A stretch of DNA of 64,000 bases from Massilia sp. R2A-15 (lineage in GTDB: Bacteria > Pseudomonadota > Gammaproteobacteria > Burkholderiales > Burkholderiaceae_D), in NCBI RefSeq assembly GCF_030704305.1, contig NZ_CP131935.1, positions 2,852,001-2,916,000 on the forward strand, read 5' to 3'. Position numbers and translations under genes: made by a program. Shown here in pieces: positions 26,568 to 34,925 of this stretch. The notes beneath the pieces are model-generated. The model was not told the origin of the DNA and did not search any database. It worked only from the letters and a program-made list of their open reading frames with translations. The first letter of the stretch is position 1; each line of letters begins with the position of its first letter.

Positions 26568-28040
26568 ATGGCGCCGCTGGCCACCCTGCTGCAGCGGCGC
26601 CTCGCCGCCGCGCCGCTCGGCAGCCTGCGCAGCCAGCTGCTGCGCTGGCTGCTGGTGCCGCTAGTGCTGCTGGTGGCGATCAACTCGATCTCGGCCTACA
26701 ACAACGGCATCGACGCGGCCGACCAGGCCTACGACCGCTCGCTGCTGGCGTCAACGCGCGCGCTGGCCGAGCGGGTCTCGATCAGGGACGGCAAGGTGGT
26801 GGCCGACGTGCCCTACGTCGCGCTCGACAGCTTCGAGACCGACACGCTGGGCCGCATCTATTACAAGGTCACCGGCATCAACGGCGAGACCGTCTCCGGC
26901 TTCGGCGACCTGCCGCCGGTGCCGGCCAATGTGCCGCGCTCGGAGGCCTATCCCGCGCTGGTGCGCTTCTACAAGGCCGACTACAACGGCGAGCCGGTGC
27001 GCATCGCCGCGCTGCTGCAGCCGGTGTTCGACGATTCGATGCGCGGCATCGCCCTGATCCAGGTCGGCGAGACGATGGAGGCGCGCAAAGGGCTGTCGCG
27101 CAAGATCCTGTTCGACACCCTGCTGCGCCAGGGCGCGATGCTGCTGGCGGTGGCCGCGCTGGTGTGGTTTGCCGTGAGGCTGGTGCTGGCGCCGCTGATG
27201 CGGCTGAAAAGCGAAGTCGAACGGCGCGACGTGCACGACCTGTCGGATGTCGATCCGGCGCTGGTGCACCGCGAAGTGCGCCCGCTGGTGGCGGCGATGA
27301 ACACCACCATGAGCCGCATGCAAAAGCTGATCGCCGGCCAGCGCCGCTTCATCGCCGACGCTTCGCACCAGCTGCGCACGCCGCTCACTGTGCTCAAGAC
27401 CCAGGCCGAGCTGGCGCTGCGCGAGAACGACGTGCAGGCGATGCGCTCTATCGTCGCGTCGATCGCGGCGACCACCGATTCGACCGTCCACCTGGCCAAC
27501 CGGCTGCTGACGCTGGCGCGCATTGAGCATGGCAGCGAGGCGGCGGCGCTGGCGCCGGTGTCGCTGCCGGACATCGCGCGCCAGGTCGGGCTGGAACTGG
27601 CGCTGCCAGCGGTGCAGAAGAAGATCGACCTGTCGCTGGAGGCCGCCGGCGAGGTGGTGGTCGATGGCCAGGCGCTGATGCTGCACGAGATGGTCAGCAA
27701 CCTGGTGGACAACGCGATCCGCTACACGCCGGCCGGCGGCCACGTGATCCTGCGCGTGCGGGCGACGCCGTCGGGAGCGCTGCTGCAGGTGGAGGACAGC
27801 GGCGAAGGCATCGCCGAGGGCGAGCGCGAGAAAGTGTTCCGGCCGTTCTACCGCTCGAGCGCGTCGCTGGCGGCCAACCAGGGCGGCACCGGGCTCGGGC
27901 TGGCGATCGTGCGCGACATTGCGACGCTGCACGGAGCCGGCATCACGCTGTCGGAGGGCGCCGACGGGCGCGGGCTGAAGGTCAGCATCGGTTTTCCGCC
28001 TGCGCGGCAACTAGATTCCGCTGCGCCATCATTGCGTTGA
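26568..28040 (+). CDS. Sensor histidine kinase, TctE-like
   Basis: A 490-residue inner-membrane kinase. A first helix at about 26-46 and a second at about 187-207 enclose a periplasmic domain of roughly 140 residues of the 2CSK_N type. A HAMP-like linker, the H-box DASHQLRTPL with the phosphorylated H267, the N-box NLVDNAIRYTPAGG, and G-boxes DSGEGI and GGTGLGLAIV follow. It is the partner of the regulator just upstream. The periplasmic domain may read the Bug protein encoded in the divergent operon, as proposed for other TctDE systems (inference). Confidence 0.93.
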   Translation: MAPLATLLQRRLAAAPLGSLRSQLLRWLLVPLVLLVAINSISAYNNGIDAADQAYDRSLLASTRALAERVSIRDGKVVADVPYVALDSFETDTLGRIYYKVTGINGETVSGFGDLPPVPANVPRSEAYPALVRFYKADYNGEPVRIAALLQPVFDDSMRGIALIQVGETMEARKGLSRKILFDTLLRQGAMLLAVAALVWFAVRLVLAPLMRLKSEVERRDVHDLSDVDPALVHREVRPLVAAMNTTMSRMQKLIAGQRRFIADASHQLRTPLTVLKTQAELALRENDVQAMRSIVASIAATTDSTVHLANRLLTLARIEHGSEAAALAPVSLPDIARQVGLELALPAVQKKIDLSLEAAGEVVVDGQALMLHEMVSNLVDNAIRYTPAGGHVILRVRATPSGALLQVEDSGEGIAEGEREKVFRPFYRSSASLAANQGGTGLGLAIVRDIATLHGAGITLSEGADGRGLKVSIGFPPARQLDSAAPSLR

Positions 28041-28103
28041 GTAGGCTCAAAGGAGCGGTAGGATGCGGGCTTCGTGGCGAGTCCGCGCGCGTAAAATCGC
28101 CGA

Positions 28104-28304
28104 ATGAAAACGCCAAATGACAATTTGATCGCGCCGGACACCCTCGGTCCGGAAGACGAGGACCAGGAGCTGCGCGCCCTGATCAGCGTCGACCTGGACC
28201 ACGATGACGACGCCCCGCCCTGTCAGCCCGTCGACGAGTTTTCCGATGAGTTTTTGCTGCAGGCGCCGCGCGGACGGCGGGCCGACGATCAGCCCGGTTT
28301 GTAG
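28104..28304 (+). CDS. Small acidic protein of unknown function
   Basis: A 66-residue, strongly acidic protein (DEDQELRALISVDLDHDDDAP, quoted in part) without motif or signal peptide. Upstream, TAAAAT at 28092-28097 looks like a -10 box only six bases from the ATG, so the message would be leaderless or nearly so; no ribosome site is seen. It could be a real small protein of this family of bacteria or a chance frame. It converges with the homoserine dehydrogenase gene. Confidence 0.5.
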   Translation: MKTPNDNLIAPDTLGPEDEDQELRALISVDLDHDDDAPPCQPVDEFSDEFLLQAPRGRRADDQPGL

Positions 28305-28387
28305 GGGGTGTGGCAGGGGTTTAGTGAAGCGAAGCTTCGCTCCTGCGAAACGGTCTAGCCGTGCAAGGCTCGACTCCTTCCTGGTCC

Positions 28388-28508
28388 TGCGGACCTGACC
28401 CCATTTTTTGTGGAGGTACTCAAAGATGGGGTCAGGTCCGCGGGACCAGACCCCGGTATTCATGCGGCGCGGACCAAAGGCGGGGGTCAGGTCCCCGGGA
28501 CCAGACCC
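28388..28508. repeat. Array of GGTCAGGTCC palindromic repeats between convergent genes
   Basis: Arms 28388-28403 and 28425-28440 form a perfect 16-bp inverted repeat around a T-rich loop (cattttttgtggagg). Two 27-bp imperfect palindromes of the form GGGGTCAGGTCCnCGGGACC plus AGACCCC lie at 28427-28453 and 28482-28508. The element CCTGACCCCATTTTTT (28394-28409) also occurs at 46264-46280. The array fills the gap between the convergent small-protein and homoserine dehydrogenase genes, together with a perfect AGCGAAGCTTCGCT palindrome at 28327-28340. A bidirectional terminator role is likely. Confidence 0.75.
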
Positions 28509-28518
28509 CGAGGCAGCA

Positions 28519-29841
28519 TCAGCTCAGGCTCTCGAGGCGGATCCGCGTCACGCTGCCCACCACCGTCTCCAGCGCTTCGATCTTGGCGATCGCCGCGTCG
28601 ATGTTCTTCTCGCGCGTCTGGTGCGTCAGCATGATGATGTCGAGCCGCGTCGCGCCCTCCGCCGGCTCCTTCTGCAGCACCGCGTCGATGGAAATCCTTG
28701 CGTCCGCAAGTATCCGCGTCAGGTCGGCCATCACGCCGAGCCGGTTCTTCACGTACACCCGCAGGTAGTAGCTGGTATTAATCTCCGACATCGGCCAGAT
28801 CGCCACGTCGGTCATCTGGTTCGGCTGGAACGCCAGGTGCGGCACGCGGTACTCCGGGTCGGCGGTGGCCAGGCGGGTGATGTCGACCAGGTCGGCGATC
28901 ACCGACGAGGCGGTCGGCTCGGCGCCGGCGCCCTTGCCGTAGTAGAGCGTGGCGCCCACCGCGTCGGCCTGCACCAGCACCGCGTTCATCGCGCCTTCGA
29001 CGTTGGCGATCAGGCGCTTGGCCGGGATCAGCGTCGGGTGTACGCGCAGCTCGATGCCTTCCACGCCGTCGATCACCGTGCGCCGCGTGATGCCCAGCAG
29101 CTTGATGCGGTAGCCCAGCTGCTCGGCGTACTTGATGTCGATCGCCTGCAGCTTGCTGATGCCTTCCACGTGCGCCTTGTCGAACTGCACCGGGATGCCG
29201 AAGGCGATCGCCGACATGATGGTCAGCTTGTGCGCCGCGTCCACGCCTTCGATGTCGAAGGTCGGATCGGCCTCCGCGTAGCCCAGGCCCTGCGCCTGCG
29301 CCAGCGCGGTCGAAAAATCCAGGCCCTTGTCGCGCATCTCGGACAGGATGAAGTTGGTGGTGCCGTTGATGATGCCGGCCACCGACTCGATGCGGTTGGC
29401 GGTCAGGCCTTCGCGCAGCGCCTTGATGATGGGGATGCCGCCGGCCACCGCGGCCTCGAACGCGACCATCACGCCCTTCTCCTGGGCGGCGGCGAAAATC
29501 TCGTTGCCGTGCAGCGCCAGCAGCGCCTTGTTGGCGGTGACCACGTGCTTGCCGTTGGCGATGGCGCGCATCACCAGTTCGTACGGCAGCTCGTAGCCGC
29601 CAATCAGTTCGACCACGATGTCGATGTCGGGATGGTCGACCACGGCGAACGGGTCGCCGACGACCTGGCACTGGCCTTCGACCAGGCTGCCCGCGCGCTC
29701 GGTATTGCGCGCCGCGACCATGGCGATCTCGATGCCGCGGCCGGCGCGGCGCCGGATCTCTTCCTGGTTGCGCTTGAGGACGTGGAATGTGCCCGCACCG
29801 ACGGTGCCGATGCCTAGCAGGCCTACTTTGATGGGTTTCAT
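28519..29841 (-). CDS. hom: Homoserine dehydrogenase
   Basis: A 440-residue enzyme reducing aspartate semialdehyde to homoserine, the branch point to threonine and methionine. It has the NAD(P) motif GLLGIGTVGAG at the N-terminus, the catalytic core with NGTTNFIL and EADPTFDIEGVDAAHK, and a C-terminal ACT domain (about 350-430) for feedback by threonine. The start at 29841 is where family similarity begins. It follows the AlaA-type aminotransferase gene by 20 bases, the usual betaproteobacterial order, but threonine synthase, usually next, is not here. Confidence 0.95.
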   Translation of the reverse strand: MKPIKVGLLGIGTVGAGTFHVLKRNQEEIRRRAGRGIEIAMVAARNTERAGSLVEGQCQVVGDPFAVVDHPDIDIVVELIGGYELPYELVMRAIANGKHVVTANKALLALHGNEIFAAAQEKGVMVAFEAAVAGGIPIIKALREGLTANRIESVAGIINGTTNFILSEMRDKGLDFSTALAQAQGLGYAEADPTFDIEGVDAAHKLTIMSAIAFGIPVQFDKAHVEGISKLQAIDIKYAEQLGYRIKLLGITRRTVIDGVEGIELRVHPTLIPAKRLIANVEGAMNAVLVQADAVGATLYYGKGAGAEPTASSVIADLVDITRLATADPEYRVPHLAFQPNQMTDVAIWPMSEINTSYYLRVYVKNRLGVMADLTRILADARISIDAVLQKEPAEGATRLDIIMLTHQTREKNIDAAIAKIEALETVVGSVTRIRLESLS

Positions 29842-29861
29842 ATTCTTTGAAGGTGAGGGTT

Positions 29862-31091
29862 TCAGCCGCGCCCGTGCCTCCGGCGGTAGCCATCGAGGTA
29901 GCGGGCGATGCGGCCGCATGCATCGGTCAGGTCATCGGAGTTCGGCAGGAACACCAGCCGGAAGTGGTCCGGCGCGATCCAGTTGAATCCCGTGCCCTGC
30001 ACGATCAGGACTTTTTCCTCGGACAGCAGGTCGCAGGCGAACTGCTGGTCGTCCGCGATCGGATACATCGCGGGGTCGAGGCGCGGGAACATGTACAGCG
30101 CCGCTTTTGGCTTGACGCAGGTAACGCCCGGTATATCGGTAAGCAGTTTGTGGGCGAGGTCGCGCTGCTTGAGCAAGCGCCCGCCCGGGCCGACCAGGTC
30201 GGCGATGCTCTGGTAGCCGCCCAGCGCGGTCTGGATGGCGAACTGGCCCGGCGCGTTGGCGCACAGGCGCATCGAGGCGAGCATGTTCAGGCCCTCGATG
30301 TAGTCCTTGGCGTGGCGCTTCTCGCCCGACACCACCATCCAGCCGGCGCGGTAGCCGCACGAGCGGTAGTTCTTCGACAGGCCGTTCAGGGTCACGAACA
30401 GCACGTCGTCGGCCAGCGCGGCGATCGACTCGTGCTCCTCGCCGTCGTACAGGGTCTTGTCGTAGATTTCGTCGGCGTAGATGATCAGCTGGTGCTGGCG
30501 CGCCAGTTCGACGATCTCGAGCAGCACTTCGCGCGGATACAGCGCGCCGGTCGGGTTGTTCGGGTTGATCACGACGATCGCCTTGGTGTTGGGCGTGATC
30601 TTGCGGCGCATGTCCTCGATGTCGGGGAACCAGCCGGCCTGCTCGTCGCAGACGTAATGCACCGGGTTGCCGCCCGAAAGGCTGACCGCGGCCGTCCACA
30701 GCGGGTAGTCGGGCGCCGGCACCAGCACTTCGTCGCCGTTGTTGAGCAGGCCGTTCATCGCCATCACGATCAGCTCGGAGGCGCCGTTGCCCAGGTAGAT
30801 GTCGTCGATCTTCACGCCGGCGATCTTCTTGCCCTGGGTGTAGTGCATCACCGCCTTGCGCGGCGCGAACATGCCCTTCGAGTCGGTGTAGCCGGCCGCG
30901 CCGTGCAGGTTCATGATCATGTCCTGCACGATCTCGTCCGGCGGGTCGAAGCCGAACACCGCCAGGTTGCCGATATTGAGCTTGATGATCTTGTGGCCGT
31001 CTTCTTCCATCTGGCGCGCCTTTTCCATGGCCGGGCCGCGGATCTCGTAGCACACGTCGTCGAGCTTGTTCGATTTCAGAATCGGTCGCAA
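29862..31091 (-). CDS. AlaA-type pyridoxal-phosphate aminotransferase
   Basis: A class I/II aminotransferase of about 409 residues, closest to glutamate-pyruvate aminotransferase AlaA, which makes alanine. Marks are NIGNLAVFGFDPPDE, the NPNNPTGA loop, YADEIYDKTLYD and the cofactor lysine in LNGLSKNYR. The family begins MRPILKSNKLDD; here that methionine is replaced by TTG at 31091, preceded by AGGGAAAAG, and I take it as the start. An ATG 17 codons further upstream is a weaker choice. It heads a two-gene operon with hom. Confidence 0.88.
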   Translation of the reverse strand: MRPILKSNKLDDVCYEIRGPAMEKARQMEEDGHKIIKLNIGNLAVFGFDPPDEIVQDMIMNLHGAAGYTDSKGMFAPRKAVMHYTQGKKIAGVKIDDIYLGNGASELIVMAMNGLLNNGDEVLVPAPDYPLWTAAVSLSGGNPVHYVCDEQAGWFPDIEDMRRKITPNTKAIVVINPNNPTGALYPREVLLEIVELARQHQLIIYADEIYDKTLYDGEEHESIAALADDVLFVTLNGLSKNYRSCGYRAGWMVVSGEKRHAKDYIEGLNMLASMRLCANAPGQFAIQTALGGYQSIADLVGPGGRLLKQRDLAHKLLTDIPGVTCVKPKAALYMFPRLDPAMYPIADDQQFACDLLSEEKVLIVQGTGFNWIAPDHFRLVFLPNSDDLTDACGRIARYLDGYRRRHGRG

Positions 31092-31298
31092 AGTCTTTTC
31101 CCTGTCCGGTGGCGCGCTATGTTGCAGTGCGAAAAATCCCATTCTGCCGAAAGCGCCCGAATTAATCAACCGCCAAGCTCGAATTGCTGCCCGATGGCAT
31201 GTATTGCTCGCAGGATCGCGGAAATTCGCGCTTTATTGCCGTTTGTGGCATGCTAACGCCCGCAAGCGGCCTGCCTGCCGCGCCAACCACATCCGCAC

Positions 31299-31685
31299 AT
31301 GAAGCTCCATTCCAGCTCGACCCAACAATACCAGACCGTCACCGGCTACTTCGACGGCGGCGTCGAAATCAACGCCGCGCCCTACGACTACAGCCTGACC
31401 GTGATGCCGGAAGTGCCGCCGCGGCCGTGGCCGGTGGCCGCCTTCGAGGACCTGACCGAGGCCCATTTCGAGGCGATCGCGCTTGACGCGCCCGACGTCG
31501 TCATCCTCGGCACGGGCGAGCGCCAGCGCTTCATCCACCCGCGCCTGATCGCGGCGCTGTCGTCGCGCCGCATCGGCGTCGAGTGCATGGACAACCAGGC
31601 CGCCTGCCGCACCTACAACATCCTGATGGGCGAAGGCCGCAAGGTCACGCTGGCGCTGATCCTCGGAGCGCCAGGCGCCCGATGA
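31299..31685 (+). CDS. Mth938-like domain protein (DUF498)
   Basis: A 128-residue protein of the Mth938/NDUFAF3 family, a compact beta-alpha fold. It has DVVILGTGERQRFIHP and GVECMDNQAACRTYNIL, the best-kept parts of the family. The biochemical role in bacteria is not established. The last bases overlap the next gene (ATGA), so the two are co-translated, although the next gene begins the arn locus and is functionally unrelated as far as is known. Confidence 0.88.
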   Translation: MKLHSSSTQQYQTVTGYFDGGVEINAAPYDYSLTVMPEVPPRPWPVAAFEDLTEAHFEAIALDAPDVVILGTGERQRFIHPRLIAALSSRRIGVECMDNQAACRTYNILMGEGRKVTLALILGAPGAR

Positions 31686-33349
31686 AAGAACTCCACCTGT
31701 CCAACAAACTCGCCTGGAGCCTGTTCGCCGCCTTTGCCATCGTCTCGCTGTACCTGCTCGGCGTGCGCACCCTGGTGCCGCCCGACGAGGGCCGCTACGC
31801 CGAAATGGCGCGTGAGATGTTCGCCAGCGGCGACTGGATCACCACCCGCCTGAACGGCATCAAGTACTTCGAAAAGCCGCCGCTGCAGACCTGGATGAAC
31901 GCGCTGTCGTTCGCCCTGTTCGGCCTGGGCGACTGGCAGGCGCGCCTGTGGACGGGTTTGTGCGGCATCGGCGGCGTGGCCCTGACCGGTTACGCCGGCG
32001 CCAAGGTATTCGGCCGCCGCATCGGTTTCTATGCCGCGCTGGTGCTGGGATCGTGCTTCTACTGGGCCGCCTGCAGCCAGATCGACTCTCTCGACATGGG
32101 CCTGTCGGGCATGATGACCATTTCGCTGTGCGCGCTGCTGATCGCCCAGCGCGACGGCGCGCCCGACCATGAGCGGCGCAACTGGATGCTGGCCTGCTGG
32201 GCCGGCATGGCGCTGGCGGTGCTGTCCAAGGGCCTGATCGGCCTGATGCTGCCTGGCGGCGTGCTGGTGGTCTATACCCTGATCACGCGCGACTGGAAGC
32301 TGTGGACCCGCCTGCACCTGGTCAAGGGCCTGCTGCTGTTCTTTGCCATCGCCGCACCGTGGTTCCTGCTGGTCTGGATGCGCAACCCGGAGCAGCCGCA
32401 CTTCTTCTTCATCCACGAGCACTGGGACCGCTTCTTCCTGAAGGAGCACCACCGCGAGCAGGCCTGGTACATCTTCGTCGTGCTGACCGCGGTGGGCATG
32501 GTGCCGTGGCTCGGCGTGCTGTTCCAGAGCCTGGCCCTGGGCGCCAAGCGCGAAGCGGGCCGCTTCCGCCCGCGCCTGATGGCGCTGGTGTGGGCCGCCT
32601 TCATCATCCTGTTCTTCACCAAGTCGAACTCCAAGCTGCCCGGCTACATCCTGCCGGTGTTCCCCGCCCTCGCGCTGCTGACGGCGTCCTACCTGGAGCA
32701 CGGCACGCGCCGCAGCCGCATGCTGGCGGCCGCCCTGCTGTCGCTGGTGGGCGCTGCGCTGCTGGCGACCGTGCCCTTCATGCCGAAGATGGCCGGCCAC
32801 GCCGGCGAGCACGTGCTGTACCAGGCGTTCCAGCCGTGGGTGCTGGCCGCGGGCTTCATCGCGCTGGCCGGCGGCGGCCTGGCCTTCATCTACGCGCGCC
32901 AGATGCAGCGCGACCTGTTCGTCCTCGTGCTGGCCATCGCGGGCTTCGCCACCACCGAGATCATGCTGGCCGGCTTCGAGCCGCTCGGCCAGGTGCGCGC
33001 GGGCACCAACCTGCTGCCGGCGATTAAGGCCGAACTGAAGCCCGACACGAAAATCTACTCGGTCGGCCTGTACGAACAGTCGCTCACCTTCTACCTGCGC
33101 CGCACCGTCACGCTGGTGGACTACCTCGACGAATTTACCTTCGGCCTGCAGCAGCAGCCGGAACTGGCAATACCGACCGTCGCCGCGTTCGCCGATCAGT
33201 GGACCCGCGACGCCGCCGCCGGCGTGCGCGACGTGGCGATCATCCGCGCCGACATCGTCAAAGACCTCCAACAGAAAGGCGTGCCGCTGCGCGTGGTGGC
33301 GCAAGATTCGCGCCGCACCGTCATCGCCAACGATATAAAGAAACCATGA
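31682..33349 (+). CDS. arnT: ArnT-like lipid A aminoarabinose transferase (GT-C family)
   Basis: A 555-residue inner-membrane glycosyltransferase with about 12 helices and a C-terminal periplasmic part. The first periplasmic loop has PPDEGRYAEMAREM, with the acid expected for ArnT catalysis, and FEKPPLQTW follows. It should move 4-amino-4-deoxy-L-arabinose from undecaprenyl phosphate to lipid A, giving resistance to polymyxin-type peptides. Assignment rests on family motifs and on the arnB, arnC, arnD neighbours. The start overlaps the previous stop (ATGA), and its own stop overlaps the next start the same way. Confidence 0.88.
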   Translation: MKELHLSNKLAWSLFAAFAIVSLYLLGVRTLVPPDEGRYAEMAREMFASGDWITTRLNGIKYFEKPPLQTWMNALSFALFGLGDWQARLWTGLCGIGGVALTGYAGAKVFGRRIGFYAALVLGSCFYWAACSQIDSLDMGLSGMMTISLCALLIAQRDGAPDHERRNWMLACWAGMALAVLSKGLIGLMLPGGVLVVYTLITRDWKLWTRLHLVKGLLLFFAIAAPWFLLVWMRNPEQPHFFFIHEHWDRFFLKEHHREQAWYIFVVLTAVGMVPWLGVLFQSLALGAKREAGRFRPRLMALVWAAFIILFFTKSNSKLPGYILPVFPALALLTASYLEHGTRRSRMLAAALLSLVGAALLATVPFMPKMAGHAGEHVLYQAFQPWVLAAGFIALAGGGLAFIYARQMQRDLFVLVLAIAGFATTEIMLAGFEPLGQVRAGTNLLPAIKAELKPDTKIYSVGLYEQSLTFYLRRTVTLVDYLDEFTFGLQQQPELAIPTVAAFADQWTRDAAAGVRDVAIIRADIVKDLQQKGVPLRVVAQDSRRTVIANDIKKP

Positions 33350-33717
33350 ACCTCTCCGCTTTCGCCTTCATCATCACCGGCGTGCTGCTCAACGCCGCCG
33401 CCCAGCTCCTGCTCAAGGCCGGCACCAACGCGCTGGGCGTCATCCACGTCAACGCGCAGAACTGGTTCTCCACCGGCGTCAAGGTGTTTTCCCAGCTGCC
33501 GATCCTGGCCGGCCTTGCCTGCTACGTGATTTCGCTGCTGGTGTGGATCATGGGCCTGTCGCGCACCGACGTCACCATCGCCTACCCGATGCTCTCGCTC
33601 GGCTACGTGGTCAGCGCGGTGGGCGCCTGGATGTTCCTGGGCGAGGCCGTGTCGCTGCAGCGCCTGGGCGCGATGGCCGTGATCATGGTCGGCGTGGCGC
33701 TCCTTGCGCGTACCTAA
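33346..33717 (+). CDS. EmrE/SMR-type membrane protein, probable Ara4N-lipid flippase subunit
   Basis: A 123-residue protein with four helices of the small multidrug resistance fold. In the arn locus the flippase of undecaprenyl-phosphate-Ara4N is normally a pair, ArnE and ArnF; only one such gene is here, so it may work as a homodimer. It starts with ATGA overlap to arnT. The sequence LLNAAAQLLLKAGTNALG and SRTDVTIAYPMLSLGYV fits the EamA/SMR family used for this job (inference from context). Confidence 0.8.
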   Translation: MNLSAFAFIITGVLLNAAAQLLLKAGTNALGVIHVNAQNWFSTGVKVFSQLPILAGLACYVISLLVWIMGLSRTDVTIAYPMLSLGYVVSAVGAWMFLGEAVSLQRLGAMAVIMVGVALLART

Positions 33718-33721
33718 GGCT

Positions 33722-33753
33722 GATAGAATGCGCTTTTGGCACGCCTGGCGTGT
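33722..33753 (+). promoter_or_regulatory. Possible internal promoter and leader hairpin before arnB
   Basis: TAGAAT (33724-33729) resembles a -10 box. A hairpin GGCACGC-CTG-GCGTGTC follows at about 33737-33753, then an AT-rich leader and AAGAGAAAT before the arnB ATG at 33783. The arnB leader is the only gap above 20 bases inside the arn locus, which supports a separate promoter. No clear -35 box is seen. Confidence 0.35.
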
Positions 33754-33782
33754 CAACAATAACAATTTAACAAGAGAAATCG

Positions 33783-34925
33783 ATGACTGCCACTTTGCCG
33801 TTCCTGCCCTTTTCCAAACCGACCATCGACGAAGACACGATCGCCATGGTCGGCGACGTGCTGCGCTCCGGATGGCTGACCAACGGCGGCCCGAAAGTGG
33901 CGGAGTTCGAGAAGCAGCTGTCGGCCTACTTCGGCGGCCGCCCGGTACGCACTTTTAACTCCGGCACCTGCACCATGGAGATCGCGCTGCGCATCGCCGG
34001 CATCGGGCCGGGCGACGAAGTGATCACCACGCCGATCTCCTGGGTCGCCACCGCCAACGTCATCCTGGAAGTGGGCGCCACGCCGGTGTTCGCCGACATC
34101 GACCCGGTCACCCGCAACATCGACCTGGACAAAGTGGAAGCGGCGATCACCCCGCGCACCCGCGCCATCATCCCGGTGTACCTGGCCGGCCTGCCGGTGG
34201 ACATGGACCGCCTGTACGCGATCGCCAAGAAGCACAATCTGCGCGTGGTCGAGGACGCGGCCCAGGCCTTCGGCTCGACCTGGAAAGGCCAGCGCATCGG
34301 CGCCTTCGGCGACTTCGTCTCGTTCAGCTTCCAGGTGAATAAAAACCTGACCACCGGCGAAGGCGGCTGCCTGGTGATGAACACGCCGGAGGAAGCCGTG
34401 CTGGCCGAGAAGTATCGCCTGCAGGGCGTCACCCGCAGCGGCGTGGACGGCATCGACGTCGATGTCCTGGGCGGCAAATACAACATGACCGACATCGCCG
34501 CGGCGATCGGCCTGGGCCAGATGAAGACCATCGACGCCGTCACCGCGCACCGCGCGGAACTGGCGCGCCACTACTTCGACACCTTCGGCGCCGATTTCGA
34601 AGCGCGCACCGGCGCCCAGCTGCCGGTGCAGGCCTTCGACACCTCGAACTGGCACCTGTTCCAGATCATCCTGCCGGACCGCGGCCCGAACACGCGCGCC
34701 GATTTCATGACGGCCCTGAAAAACGAGCACAACATCGCCACCGGCTTCCACTACGCGGCGATCCACCTGTTTACGATGTACCGCGAGCGCGGCTTCCACG
34801 AAGGGATGTTCCCCGAGTCCGAGCGCATCGGCCGCCTGACGGTGACCTTGCCGATGTTCGCGGCGATGACCAAGGCGGACGTCGAGCGCGTGGTCGGCGC
34901 GGTCAACGCGGTGCTGGCGAAATGA
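33783..34925 (+). CDS. arnB: UDP-4-keto-pentose aminotransferase, ArnB-like
   Basis: A 380-residue DegT/DnrJ/EryC1-family PLP aminotransferase. It starts FLPFSKPTIDEDTIAMV, as ArnB does, with LRSGWLTNGGPKV, the cofactor aspartate in VVEDAAQAFGS and the lysine in SFQVNKNLTTGEGG. It should add the amino group to UDP-4-keto-arabinose to make UDP-Ara4N. Its stop overlaps the start of arnC by four bases. Confidence 0.92.
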   Translation: MTATLPFLPFSKPTIDEDTIAMVGDVLRSGWLTNGGPKVAEFEKQLSAYFGGRPVRTFNSGTCTMEIALRIAGIGPGDEVITTPISWVATANVILEVGATPVFADIDPVTRNIDLDKVEAAITPRTRAIIPVYLAGLPVDMDRLYAIAKKHNLRVVEDAAQAFGSTWKGQRIGAFGDFVSFSFQVNKNLTTGEGGCLVMNTPEEAVLAEKYRLQGVTRSGVDGIDVDVLGGKYNMTDIAAAIGLGQMKTIDAVTAHRAELARHYFDTFGADFEARTGAQLPVQAFDTSNWHLFQIILPDRGPNTRADFMTALKNEHNIATGFHYAAIHLFTMYRERGFHEGMFPESERIGRLTVTLPMFAAMTKADVERVVGAVNAVLAK

